A stretch of DNA of 43,009 bases. Origin: Streptomyces sp. OR43 (lineage in GTDB: Bacteria; Actinomycetota; Actinomycetes; Streptomycetales; Streptomycetaceae). Positions within the stretch are counted from its first letter, which is position 1, and each line of letters opens with the position of its first letter. The DNA is taken from positions 574,475-617,483 of the forward strand of contig NZ_RDBK01000008.1 in assembly GCF_008042275.1 (NCBI RefSeq), given 5' to 3'. The notes under the pieces are model-generated. The model saw only the letters and a program-made list of their open reading frames with translations, made no database searches and had not been told where the DNA came from. This document shows, piece by piece, positions 7,488 to 15,620 of this stretch. The position numbers and the translations under genes were made by a program.

Positions 7488-8234
7488 TCAGATGTACACG
7501 GATGCCGAGAAGGCGCCGAGGATCCGCAGGTAGTAGAAGGGTCCGAAGCCCATCTCCGCGACCTGCGGAACCAGCGCGTGCAGCTTCTCGGTGGAGATGA
7601 TGTGCTGGCGGCCGCCCGCGTCGTGGTACTCCCGGCGCGCCTCGAGGTTGAGGGCCTCGGCGAGATGGTCGACGATGTCCTCCACCGGAACCGCGAAACC
7701 CGATGCCACGTTGACCGTCTCGGCCCGCAGGTCCGTGGCGAGCAGACGGTCGACGACGGTGATGACGTCGCCGACGTCGATCAGGTCGCGGGCCGCCCCC
7801 CGGTGCACGCGGACCACGCCCTCGCGCAACTGCCGCACCAGCGTGGGCAGCAACTGGTGCTCGGGCTGGTCGGGGCCGACCAGATGTCCCAGCCGGAGAA
7901 TGACGTGGTCGACCCCGGTGTCGCGCAGCAGTTCCTCCAGGGCGAGTTTGTGCGCGCCGTACGGGGTGCAGGGCGTCACCGGGACGTCCTCCCTGCCGGG
8001 CCCCTCGGCGAGCCCGTACATCCCGGTCGCCGCGGTGGAGAAGAACAGCAGCCGCCGCCCGTCGGCCGCGCACCGCTTCGCGACGTCGCCCACCAGCGCG
8101 GCCTCGCGGGCGAAATCCGCGTCCGAGGTGCCGCTCGCCCATGACACCCCCGCCGCCAGGGCCACGGTTTCCGGATGCCGGCCGGCCAGCGGACGCAGGT
8201 TCCGCGCCAGGAAACCGGTTCCCACAATGTCCAT
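7488..8234 (-). CDS. Short NAD(P)-dependent dTDP-4-ketohexose reductase (UrdR/LanR-like)
   Basis: A 248-residue SDR-type (epimerase/dehydratase family) enzyme, shorter than usual for the family. It begins with an abbreviated cofactor motif, MDIVGTGFLARNL, and has FFSTAATGMYG around 84-94 and YGAHK (about 116-120) with the catalytic Tyr and Lys. Such short forms occur in deoxysugar clusters as 4-ketoreductases (UrdR, LanR and relatives). It would reduce the 4-keto group in one sugar branch, most likely D-olivose, while the longer enzyme at 9580-10638 serves the other. The assignment of branches is inference. Confidence 0.75.
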   Translation of the reverse strand: MDIVGTGFLARNLRPLAGRHPETVALAAGVSWASGTSDADFAREAALVGDVAKRCAADGRRLLFFSTAATGMYGLAEGPGREDVPVTPCTPYGAHKLALEELLRDTGVDHVILRLGHLVGPDQPEHQLLPTLVRQLREGVVRVHRGAARDLIDVGDVITVVDRLLATDLRAETVNVASGFAVPVEDIVDHLAEALNLEARREYHDAGGRQHIISTEKLHALVPQVAEMGFGPFYYLRILGAFSASVYI

Positions 8235-8278
8235 ACGTCGTCGTCCCGATCTCTGGGGGAGTAGGAGGGCCGTTCAGC

Positions 8279-9583
8279 TCAGCCGCGCGCGGCCACGAAC
8301 TCCTTGATCGAGGCGGTGACGTAGTCCAGCATCTCGTCGGTCAGCGCCGGGTAGACCCCGATCCAGAAGGTGTGCTCGGTGATGAGGTCGCTGTTGGTCA
8401 GCTCGCCCACGATCCGGTGCGGCTGGTCGATGTAGGCCGGGTGGCGGGTCAGGTTGCCCGCGAACAGCCGGCGGGTGCCTATCTTGCGCTCCTCGAGGAA
8501 GTCCACCAGTTCGGCGCGGCGGAACGGCGCCTCGGGATCCACGGTGATCACGAAGCCGAACCAGCTGGGCTCGGAGCGCGGGGTGGGCTCGGGCAGCAGC
8601 AGCCCCGGAACCCCGTCCAGGCCCTCCCGCAGCCGCCGCCAGTTGCGCTGCCTCGCCTCGATGAAGGAGTCCAGCTTGGCCAGCTGGGTCAGACCGAGTG
8701 CGGCCTGGATGTCGGTGGCCTTCAGGTTGTAACCGACATGCGAGAAGATGTACTTGTGGTCGTAGCCCTCGGGCAGGGTGCCCAGCTGGTATTTGAAGCG
8801 CTTCAGACACCGGTCGTTCTCGCCCGGCTCGCACCAGCAGTCCCGGCCCCAGTCCCGCAGCGACTCCACGATCCTGGCCAGGGCGAGGTTGGACGTCAGG
8901 ACGCAGCCGCCCTCGCCCATGGTGAGGTGGTGCGCCGGATAGAAGCTGACGGTCGTCATGTCGCCGAACGTGCCGGTGAGCTTTCCGTCGTACAGCGAAC
9001 CGACCGCGTCACAGTTGTCCTCGATGAGGAACAGGTCGTGCTGCTCGGCGAGCTGGGCGATCTCGGTCACCTCGAAGGGGTTGCCGAGCGCGTGAGCGAC
9101 GATGATGGCCCGCGTCCTGGGGCCGATCGCCGCCGCCACCCGGTCGGCGGTAGCGTTGTAGGTGGTGAGGTCCACGTCCACGAAAACGGGGACCAGGCCG
9201 TTCTGCAGGATCGGGTTGACCGTGGTCGGGAAGCCCGCCGCGACGGTGATGATCTCGTCGCCCGGCTTCAGCCGCCGGTCCTCCAGGGTGTGCGAGGTGA
9301 GGGCCGACACGGCCAGCAGGTTGGCCGACGAACCGGAGTTCGTGAGGTGGGCCTTGCGGCGCTTGAGGCGCCGGGCGAAGGCCGACTCGAACTTGCGGGA
9401 ACTGGTCCCGGCGGCGATGCGCATCTCCAGCGCCGCCTCCACCAGCGCCGCCCGGTCGTTCTCGTCCAGGACGGCGCCGGACGGCCAGATCTCGGTCGTA
9501 CCGGGGATGAACTCCTGGGCAGGGGAGGACTCCCGGTGGTACGCGCGAACGCCTTCGAGTACCAGGTCCTTGCGGTCGCTCAT
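8279..9583 (-). CDS. dTDP-hexose 3-dehydratase, PLP/[2Fe-2S] type (UrdQ/LanQ, SpnQ/E1 family)
   Basis: A 434-residue member of the aspartate-aminotransferase fold that removes the C-3 hydroxyl, giving 2,3,6-trideoxysugars such as rhodinose. In SFYPAHHLTMGEGG the normal PLP lysine is replaced by histidine, the hallmark of E1/ColD/SpnQ-type dehydratases. The segment DCWCEPGENDRC holds three cysteines placed like the iron-sulphur ligands of E1 and SpnQ. The start at 9583 overlaps the preceding 4-ketoreductase stop (ATGA). A longer open frame exists upstream but lacks family similarity. No dedicated flavodoxin or E3 reductase is present, so general cellular electron donors would be needed. Confidence 0.9.
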   Translation of the reverse strand: MSDRKDLVLEGVRAYHRESSPAQEFIPGTTEIWPSGAVLDENDRAALVEAALEMRIAAGTSSRKFESAFARRLKRRKAHLTNSGSSANLLAVSALTSHTLEDRRLKPGDEIITVAAGFPTTVNPILQNGLVPVFVDVDLTTYNATADRVAAAIGPRTRAIIVAHALGNPFEVTEIAQLAEQHDLFLIEDNCDAVGSLYDGKLTGTFGDMTTVSFYPAHHLTMGEGGCVLTSNLALARIVESLRDWGRDCWCEPGENDRCLKRFKYQLGTLPEGYDHKYIFSHVGYNLKATDIQAALGLTQLAKLDSFIEARQRNWRRLREGLDGVPGLLLPEPTPRSEPSWFGFVITVDPEAPFRRAELVDFLEERKIGTRRLFAGNLTRHPAYIDQPHRIVGELTNSDLITEHTFWIGVYPALTDEMLDYVTASIKEFVAARG

Positions 9584-10638
9584 GATCGTTTCCCTTCGTC
9601 GGCCGGTACGTCGGCCGTGATCCCGAGTGGTGTGCCGGGCCGGTGGTGCTCCGGCGGCAGTACGGAGACGAGCAGCTCGCGCAGGGAGTCGTCGAGGCTG
9701 CGCAACGGGCGCCAGCCGAGCAGGCGCTGCGCGCGGGCGACGTCCAGGCACTGCCACGCGACGTCGGTGCGCGATCCCGGTCCCTCGGCCGCCTCGGCCA
9801 CCGGGAGCTCCAGCCCGCTGAGTTCGATCATCCGGTCGATCAGCCCGCGCATCGGGACCGCCGTGCCACGGCCCACATTGATCACCTGACCGGCTGTGTC
9901 CGCCTTCGGCGCGGTGGCCGCGGCCAGCACCGCCGCGGTGACGTCGCGGGCGTCCACCAGGTCGCGGGCCGCGCGCAGCGCCGGAAGGCGCAGTTCGGAG
10001 GCCTTCTCGCCGCGCGCCTCGGCGCGGGCCGCCGCACCGAGGTGTGCCGCGACCCGGCCGAAGAGGCTGCCCTGGGGGACCCCGGCGCCGATCACGTTGG
10101 CGAGCCGCAGCACCACGCCGTCGACCCCCTGCTCACGGGCGCGCAGCACGGCCCGTGTGCCCTGGAGCTTGGTGTAGCCGTACGGCGTGACCGGCTCGGG
10201 CTCATGCTCCTCGCCGGTGGCGGCGTCCGGGGCGCCCGCTCCGTACTCGTGGACGGTGCCGAGCTGGACCAGCCGTACCGGAGGACCGGGCAGCGCCGCG
10301 AGTGCTGCGACGACCCGCTCGACCAGTTCGGCGTTGCCCGCGGTCATCTGCGCCTCGTCGGCCTGCCAGGCCCGGCCGGCCGCGTTGACCACGACGTCGG
10401 CGCCGGCGGCGGCGAGGACCGCGGCGATCTCCCGCGGCGACGCCTTCACGAGGTCGAGGCCGACGGTCGACACGCCGGGCCCGAGGGCCGGCGCGGGGAC
10501 CGCCGGCGCGCTGCGGGAGACCAGGTGCACCCGGGCGCCGTCCGCGGCGCACGCCGTGCCGATGCGGCTGCCCAGGAAACCGGTGCCGCCGAGGACCACG
10601 ACCGAGAGCCCGGTCACCGGCCGGTGCTCAGAGCGCAC
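9580..10638 (-). CDS. dTDP-4-ketohexose 4-ketoreductase (UrdZ3/LanZ3-like)
   Basis: An NAD-dependent epimerase/dehydratase-family protein of up to 352 residues. VVVLGGTGFLGSRIG (about 13-27) is the nucleotide-binding loop and TPYGYTKLQG (around 150) carries the YxxxK catalytic pair. As one of two 4-ketoreductases here, it probably completes the L-sugar branch (L-rhodinose) after 3,5-epimerisation. The start is uncertain. The GTG at 10638 overlaps the 4,6-dehydratase stop by eleven bases, while a GTG at 10617 (VTGLSVVVLGG) would sit ten bases after it; neither has a strong ribosome site. Confidence 0.8.
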   Translation of the reverse strand: MRSEHRPVTGLSVVVLGGTGFLGSRIGTACAADGARVHLVSRSAPAVPAPALGPGVSTVGLDLVKASPREIAAVLAAAGADVVVNAAGRAWQADEAQMTAGNAELVERVVAALAALPGPPVRLVQLGTVHEYGAGAPDAATGEEHEPEPVTPYGYTKLQGTRAVLRAREQGVDGVVLRLANVIGAGVPQGSLFGRVAAHLGAAARAEARGEKASELRLPALRAARDLVDARDVTAAVLAAATAPKADTAGQVINVGRGTAVPMRGLIDRMIELSGLELPVAEAAEGPGSRTDVAWQCLDVARAQRLLGWRPLRSLDDSLRELLVSVLPPEHHRPGTPLGITADVPADEGKRS

Positions 10639-11611
10639 GGCTCGTTCCGTGCTTGACGGCCTTCCACCAGTCGGGTTTGTCCCGGTACCAGGCGACCGTG
10701 TCGGCCAGGCCCGTCTCGAAGTCGGTCCGCGGCGCGTAGCCGAGCTCCTTGCGGATCTTCGACTCGTCGATCGAGTAGCGCAGGTCGTGTGCCTTGCGGT
10801 CCGCGACTCGGCGGATCATCTCCTCGCCCGCGCCGGTCAGTTCCAGCAGCCGCTCGGTCAGGGCGAGGTTGCTGTACTCATTGCCACCGCCGATGTTGTA
10901 GACCTCGCCCGCCCGGCCCCCGTTGAGCACCAGGTGGATGCCACGGCAGTGGTCGTCCACGTGAAGCCATTCGCGGACGTTGCGGCCGTCGCCGTACAGC
11001 GGGACCTGGCGGCCCTCCAGAAGGTTGGTGACGAACAGCGGGATGACCTTCTCGGGGTGCTGGTAGGGCCCGTAGTTGTTGGAGCAGCGGGTGATCGAGA
11101 GGTCCAGGCCATGGGTGCGCCAGTAGGCCCGCGCGACCAGGTCCGAACCGGCCTTCGAGGCGGCGTAGGGGGAGTTGGGGGCCAGTGGCCACTCCTCCGT
11201 CCAGGAGCCCTCGTCGATCGAGCCGTACACCTCGTCCGTCGAGACGTGTACGACCCGCTCGATCCCGCTCTCCAGTACGGCGTCCAGCAGGGTCTGGGTG
11301 CCCAGGACGTTCGTGCGGAAGAACTCGCCGGCGCCCTCCAGGGAGCGGTCGACGTGGGACTCGGCCGCGAAGTGGACCACGGCGTCGTGGCCGGGCACCA
11401 GTTCGCGCAACAGGCCGCTGTCGCACACGTCGCCGCGGACGAACTCCAGCCGCTCGTGCGAGGCGGGCAGGTTGTCCCGGTTCCCCGCGTAGGTCAGTTT
11501 GTCCAGGGCGGTGACGCGGGCGCCCTCCCAGCCGGTGTACTTGTCGGCCAACAGGCTGCGCACGAAGTGCGAGCCTATGAAGCCTGCCGCTCCGGTGACC
11601 AGGATCCTCAT
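10628..11611 (-). CDS. rmlB: dTDP-glucose 4,6-dehydratase
   Basis: A 327-residue extended SDR making dTDP-4-keto-6-deoxyglucose, the common precursor of all sugars in the pathway. Visible features are GAAGFIGSHF (8-17) for NAD binding, the STDEVYG motif with the Thr/Asp/Glu catalytic residues, and YAASK with the Tyr/Lys pair. The ATG at 11611 overlaps the thymidylyltransferase stop (ATGA), and the larger frame upstream is discounted because MRILVTGAAGFIG is the standard start. Equivalent to UrdH/LanH of the urdamycin and landomycin clusters. Confidence 0.93.
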   Translation of the reverse strand: MRILVTGAAGFIGSHFVRSLLADKYTGWEGARVTALDKLTYAGNRDNLPASHERLEFVRGDVCDSGLLRELVPGHDAVVHFAAESHVDRSLEGAGEFFRTNVLGTQTLLDAVLESGIERVVHVSTDEVYGSIDEGSWTEEWPLAPNSPYAASKAGSDLVARAYWRTHGLDLSITRCSNNYGPYQHPEKVIPLFVTNLLEGRQVPLYGDGRNVREWLHVDDHCRGIHLVLNGGRAGEVYNIGGGNEYSNLALTERLLELTGAGEEMIRRVADRKAHDLRYSIDESKIRKELGYAPRTDFETGLADTVAWYRDKPDWWKAVKHGTSRAL

Positions 11612-12675
11612 ACCGCGACCTCCACTCGGGTGTGATCTCCGACGACCAGGCAGTGATGGCCCGTGCCAGGTCCGGTGGTGCCGACGGACGCGGCGCGCCC
11701 GATCAGCGAGTTGCGCAGTCCGCGGACTCCGGTGACCGACGCCTCGTCCAGGGCGATGGAGCCCTCCAGCCGACTTCCCGTCACTCTGCAGTCCCGCCCG
11801 ATGGAGGTGTACGGACCCACATGGCTGTCCTGAAGGACCGTGCCCGCGCCGATGATGGCCGGTCCCTCGATCCGCGACCGCACGATGCGCGCCCCCGCCT
11901 CGACCACGACCCGGCCGACGAGCACGCTGTCGGCGTCGACCTGTCCGTCGACGCGCGGGGTCAGGTTGTCCAGGAGGTGGCTGTTGCACTCCAGGACGTC
12001 CTCGACCTTCCCGGTGTCCTTCCAGTAGCCGTCGTAGACGCTGGCGCGCACGTCCGCGCCGGAGGTGACCAGCCACTGGATGGCGTCGGTGATCTCGAGT
12101 TCGCCGCGGCTGCTGGGTCCGATGGCGGCCACCGCCTCGTGGATGGCGGCGGTGAAGAAGTACACGCCGATCAGGGCCATGTCGCTGCGCGGCCGCTGCG
12201 GTTTCTCCACCAGGCGCAGCACCTCCCCGTCGGGGCCGAGTTCGGCGACGCCGAAGGAGCGCGGGTCGGGGACCTTGTGCACGACGACCTGGGCGGCCGG
12301 GCGTTGCCGGGTGAACTCCTCGGCGATCCCGGCGACTCCGTCGGGCAGCATGTTGTCGCCGAGGTACATCACGAAGTCGTCGTCGCCGAGGAAGCCGCGG
12401 GCGATGGACACGGTGTGTGCCAGTCCGCGCGGTGCGTCCTGGGGGATGTAGGTGATGCGCACGCCGAACGGGGCGCCGTCGGCGAGCACGGCCTCGATCT
12501 CGGGGCCGCGGTTGCCGACGATGACACCGACCTCGGTCACCCCCAGCTCCCGGATGCCGTTCAGCACGTGCACCAGCACGGGCGTGTTGGCGATGGGGAT
12601 GAGTTGTTTGGGCATCGAATAACTGAAAGGCCGCAGGCGGGTACCAGATCCGCCTGCGAGCACCAGAGCCTTCAT
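11608..12675 (-). CDS. rmlA: Glucose-1-phosphate thymidylyltransferase (long antibiotic-type)
   Basis: A 355-residue nucleotidyltransferase that joins glucose-1-phosphate and dTTP. It starts MKALVLAGGSGTRLRPFSYSM with the signature GGxGTRL, followed by PKQLIPI. The C-terminal ~100 residues show left-handed beta-helix character (repeated 'vvVEAGARIVRSRIEG' and 'GPYTSIGRDC' units), as in the long StrD/UrdG/LanG form, rather than the ~290-residue housekeeping form. The start at 12675 follows GAGAGGACC. It heads the coupled thymidylyltransferase/4,6-dehydratase/4-ketoreductase/3-dehydratase string. Confidence 0.93.
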   Translation of the reverse strand: MKALVLAGGSGTRLRPFSYSMPKQLIPIANTPVLVHVLNGIRELGVTEVGVIVGNRGPEIEAVLADGAPFGVRITYIPQDAPRGLAHTVSIARGFLGDDDFVMYLGDNMLPDGVAGIAEEFTRQRPAAQVVVHKVPDPRSFGVAELGPDGEVLRLVEKPQRPRSDMALIGVYFFTAAIHEAVAAIGPSSRGELEITDAIQWLVTSGADVRASVYDGYWKDTGKVEDVLECNSHLLDNLTPRVDGQVDADSVLVGRVVVEAGARIVRSRIEGPAIIGAGTVLQDSHVGPYTSIGRDCRVTGSRLEGSIALDEASVTGVRGLRNSLIGRAASVGTTGPGTGHHCLVVGDHTRVEVAV

Positions 12676-12700
12676 CGAGAGGTCCTCTCGCTTCGTGTAT

Positions 12701-13834
12701 TCACGCCGGTTCGAGCGCGTCGACCACGCTCGCGGGCGAGGGCATGGCGGCGATCTCCCGGGAGAGTTCGCGAGCCCGCTCGCCGTAGGTGTCCTTGGAC
12801 AGCAGTTCATGGCAGGAGTCCGCGATCGCGTCGGTCGCGTCCTCGCCGGGCAGCAGCGTGATCGCGGCCCCCTGGTCGGCGACGCGCCGGGCCGGCTTCT
12901 CCAGCACGGCGCCCCGCGGAATGAGCAGTTGGGGCACACCTGCGTTCAGCCCGGTCAGGGTGCTGACACCGCCCCCGTGGTGCACGAGCAGATCGCAGGT
13001 GGGTGCCACCACGTCGAGCGGCACCCAGCCGGCCCGGATGCCCGGCAGTTCGTCGCGCAGGGCGTCGGCGACCGCTTCGGGCGCGGCGACGATCAGCTCG
13101 ACGTCCCAGGCGGCGACGTCCTTGGCGAGGCCGCGCAGGAATTCGAAGTTCTTGTCGTAGCTCTCCCTGGCGACCCGGCTCCCGGACGTCACCAGGACAC
13201 GGCGGCGTTCGCCCCGGCTGTACATCCAGGGCTCCAGCCGCCGCTGGGCGTTGGCCGGGACATACCGCATCGGCTGGGCCGGGGCGGCGCCCGCCGGCCG
13301 CAGGCTCGGCGGGCAGATGTCCACGAACACATCGGGGTCGGGCAGTCGGTCGAGGCCGAACTCTGCGAGCTCCGGCCGGAGTTCGGTGTCGGCGCCGGGA
13401 TGGATGCCGTCTGCGTCGATGGCGTCCCAGGTCTGGCGCACGTGCGGCACGCCGAGGTGCAGGGCGAGCAGCGGGGCGATGTAGCTCATCGTGCCGCCGA
13501 TGATCAGGTCGGGCCGCCAGGCGCGGCCGAACTCCAGCATCCGCGGCAGGCTCGAGGCGGCCATGCGCGCGAACCAGCGCCCGGTGAACAGCGCCTGCTC
13601 GCCCGGATCGGAGGGGATCTCCACGGGGAGACCGGCACGGTCCGCGGTGATGAAGTGCCGGATCGGCAGGGCGGTGGTCGCGATGCCGGGCAGGCCCGAG
13701 GCGGTGATGACCGGAACCATGTCGTCGTTCGCGGCCATGACGACCTGGTGACCCGCGTTGCGGGCGGCGGTGGCCAGCGGGGCCAGAGCGAAGACCGTCG
13801 CCGGGCTGCCCGCCGCCACGAAGAGCATTCTCAC
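12701..13834 (-). CDS. C-glycosyltransferase, UrdGT2-like
   Basis: A 377-residue GT-B fold glycosyltransferase. The sequence VAAGSPATVFALAPLATAAR at the start, GRWFARMAASSLPRMLEF near 120, ADGIHPGAD, and LLVHHGGGVSTLTGLNAGVPQLL near 290 closely match what I remember of UrdGT2, which attaches D-olivose through a C-C bond to C-9 of the angucycline. That assignment predicts an aquayamycin-type C-glycoside. The GTG at 13834 overlaps the epimerase stop (GTGA); an ATG two codons later is the alternative start. It lies between the 3,5-epimerase and the thymidylyltransferase genes. Confidence 0.88.
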   Translation of the reverse strand: MRMLFVAAGSPATVFALAPLATAARNAGHQVVMAANDDMVPVITASGLPGIATTALPIRHFITADRAGLPVEIPSDPGEQALFTGRWFARMAASSLPRMLEFGRAWRPDLIIGGTMSYIAPLLALHLGVPHVRQTWDAIDADGIHPGADTELRPELAEFGLDRLPDPDVFVDICPPSLRPAGAAPAQPMRYVPANAQRRLEPWMYSRGERRRVLVTSGSRVARESYDKNFEFLRGLAKDVAAWDVELIVAAPEAVADALRDELPGIRAGWVPLDVVAPTCDLLVHHGGGVSTLTGLNAGVPQLLIPRGAVLEKPARRVADQGAAITLLPGEDATDAIADSCHELLSKDTYGERARELSREIAAMPSPASVVDALEPA

Positions 13835-14412
13835 GGTGTCCCTGCTTTGCTGAATCGGGGCAGGAGGTCTGCCCGCACGGCCTCGGCCACGGTCGGCGCC
13901 TTCGCGTCCTTGTCCGAGATGAGTGGGGTCTGCGGGCAGTTCCAGGGCAGAGCGAGATCCGGATCGAGCGGATTGATGTCGATCTGGGTGCCCGGCACAT
14001 ACGCGGTGGAGACGACGTAGCAGATGCAGGCGTCGTCGCTGAGCGCGAGGAATCCGTGGCCCACGCCCTCAGGGACGTAGACGGACCTGCCGGAGTCCGC
14101 GTCCAGTTCGTTGACCTGGTGCTCGCCGAAGGTCGGGGAGCCGATCCGCAGGTCCACGACGATGTCGCGCAGCGCACCGCGGACGCAGGTGACGAACTTG
14201 GCCTGCCCGGGCGGAATGCGGACACTGTGGATCCCGCGCAGTGTGTGCCGTCTCGACACGGAGTAGTTGATCTGCTGGGGCCGGAAGGCGACGCCGGTCA
14301 CGCTCTCCAGTGCGTCGCTGCGCAGGGACTCGTAGAACGTCCCGCGCTCGTCCGGAATCTGGTCGGGCGTGATCAGGTAGGTCCCGGGAAGGGGCATTTC
14401 CTCGATGTGCAC
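13831..14412 (-). CDS. dTDP-4-keto-6-deoxyhexose 3,5-epimerase (RmlC-type)
   Basis: A 193-residue cupin epimerase that converts the D-configured 4-keto sugar to the L series, needed for L-rhodinose. TLRGIH (57-62) contains the catalytic base His62, IVVDLRIGSPTFG is the central cupin strand and AYVPG follows the catalytic Tyr region. Cluster homologues such as UrdZ1 and LanZ1 act on 2,3-dideoxy intermediates rather than on the rhamnose precursor. The GTG start at 14412 shares one base with the preceding glycosyltransferase stop (TAGTG), and its stop overlaps the next start. Confidence 0.9.
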   Translation of the reverse strand: MHIEEMPLPGTYLITPDQIPDERGTFYESLRSDALESVTGVAFRPQQINYSVSRRHTLRGIHSVRIPPGQAKFVTCVRGALRDIVVDLRIGSPTFGEHQVNELDADSGRSVYVPEGVGHGFLALSDDACICYVVSTAYVPGTQIDINPLDPDLALPWNCPQTPLISDKDAKAPTVAEAVRADLLPRFSKAGTP

Positions 14413-15584
14413 TACACGCTCGCCTCTCTCGGTTCTGTGGCTGCTCGCGCCCGACGCTCCAGACGGGCGGCCACGGTGGCGGGGGACGGCATCGCGGCCA
14501 TCTCCACGGCCAGTCGGCGGGCCGACCCGGCGTAGCGCGGGTCGGACAGCAGTTCGTCCAGGGCCCGGCCGACGACCTGCGGGTCGTCCTGGCGCGCCGC
14601 GGTGTCGAAGGACAGTCCCGCCCCGGTCGCGGCGAGCCGGTCGGCCAACGGGAAGTGGTCCGCCAGCTGCGGCAGCACCAGCTGCGGCAGTCCGAACGCG
14701 GTGGCGGTCATCGCCGTGCCGGCGCCGCCGTGGTGGACCATCGCGTCGCAGGTCCCGAGGAACAGGTGCAGGGGCAGCGGGTCGACGACCGTCACGTTCC
14801 CGGGCAGCGTCCCGAGGGCCGCACGGAACGGCCGCGGCAGCGTCACGAGGATCTCGGCGTCACGGCGGGCGGCGAGGGCGTGCAGCAGGCCGCGGACGAA
14901 AGGCCCGCCGTGCAGGGCCGGCGTGTTGCCCAGCGAGACGGCGACCCGTCGCCGTCCGGCTCCGGGACCCGCCCGCACCCAGGCGGGCGTCTCGGCGCCC
15001 CCGCTGTAGGGCACGTACCTGATCGGCACGCCCGCTTCGCCGTCCGGCATCCGCAGGCCCGGCGGGCACGGGTCGAGCAGCACGGTCGGGTCCGGTAGCC
15101 CGGAGGGCTCCGGGGCGTCGGCGCGCACGAAGCGCCGGGCCGGGCCGGAGATGGCGTCCACCGTCCACCGGTGGTGCACCACCGGCACATCCAGCCGGGC
15201 GCCGATGACCAGGGAGCAGTACTCCAACGGGTCGGCCACGATCAGCTCGGGGCCGTACTCCTCGGCCAGGGCGGTGTAGCGGTCGAGGAGCGGGGCGGCG
15301 TGCGCCCACCACACCTTGCCGTACCCGCCGAGCAGTTCGGGGTCCGGCCGGGGCCGGGCCTGCAGGGGCCGCTGCTCCGCGGGCAGGTTCCTGAGCAGCA
15401 TGGCGTCGACGTCGAACGGCCTTCCCACCTCGACGCCGGTGAGCCCGCAGGCCCGGACCGCGCCGAGGACATCGGGCTGGCCGAGCACCGTCACTTCGTG
15501 ACCGGCCGACCGCAGGGCCCACAGCAGGGGGACCAGAGGCAGGAAATGGGACGGCACAGGGGTGGTGATCACCAGTACGCGCAT
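14412..15584 (-). CDS. O-glycosyltransferase (UrdGT1/LanGT-type)
   Basis: A 390-residue GT-B glycosyltransferase of family 1. It starts MRVLVITTPVPSHFLPLVPLLWALRSAG, the acceptor-side entry common to antibiotic glycosyltransferases, and has the sugar-nucleotide motif MVHHGGAGTAMTATAFGLPQLVLPQ near 285-309. It would add D-olivose or L-rhodinose to the growing chain. The ATG at 15584 has GGAGAGGA upstream. I cannot tell which sugar or position from sequence alone; its similarity is to the rhodinosyl/olivosyl transferases of angucycline clusters. Confidence 0.82.
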   Translation of the reverse strand: MRVLVITTPVPSHFLPLVPLLWALRSAGHEVTVLGQPDVLGAVRACGLTGVEVGRPFDVDAMLLRNLPAEQRPLQARPRPDPELLGGYGKVWWAHAAPLLDRYTALAEEYGPELIVADPLEYCSLVIGARLDVPVVHHRWTVDAISGPARRFVRADAPEPSGLPDPTVLLDPCPPGLRMPDGEAGVPIRYVPYSGGAETPAWVRAGPGAGRRRVAVSLGNTPALHGGPFVRGLLHALAARRDAEILVTLPRPFRAALGTLPGNVTVVDPLPLHLFLGTCDAMVHHGGAGTAMTATAFGLPQLVLPQLADHFPLADRLAATGAGLSFDTAARQDDPQVVGRALDELLSDPRYAGSARRLAVEMAAMPSPATVAARLERRARAATEPREASV

Positions 15585-15620
15585 CTGACGGACAGTCCTC
15601 TCCGGCCTCTACGGGCGCGT

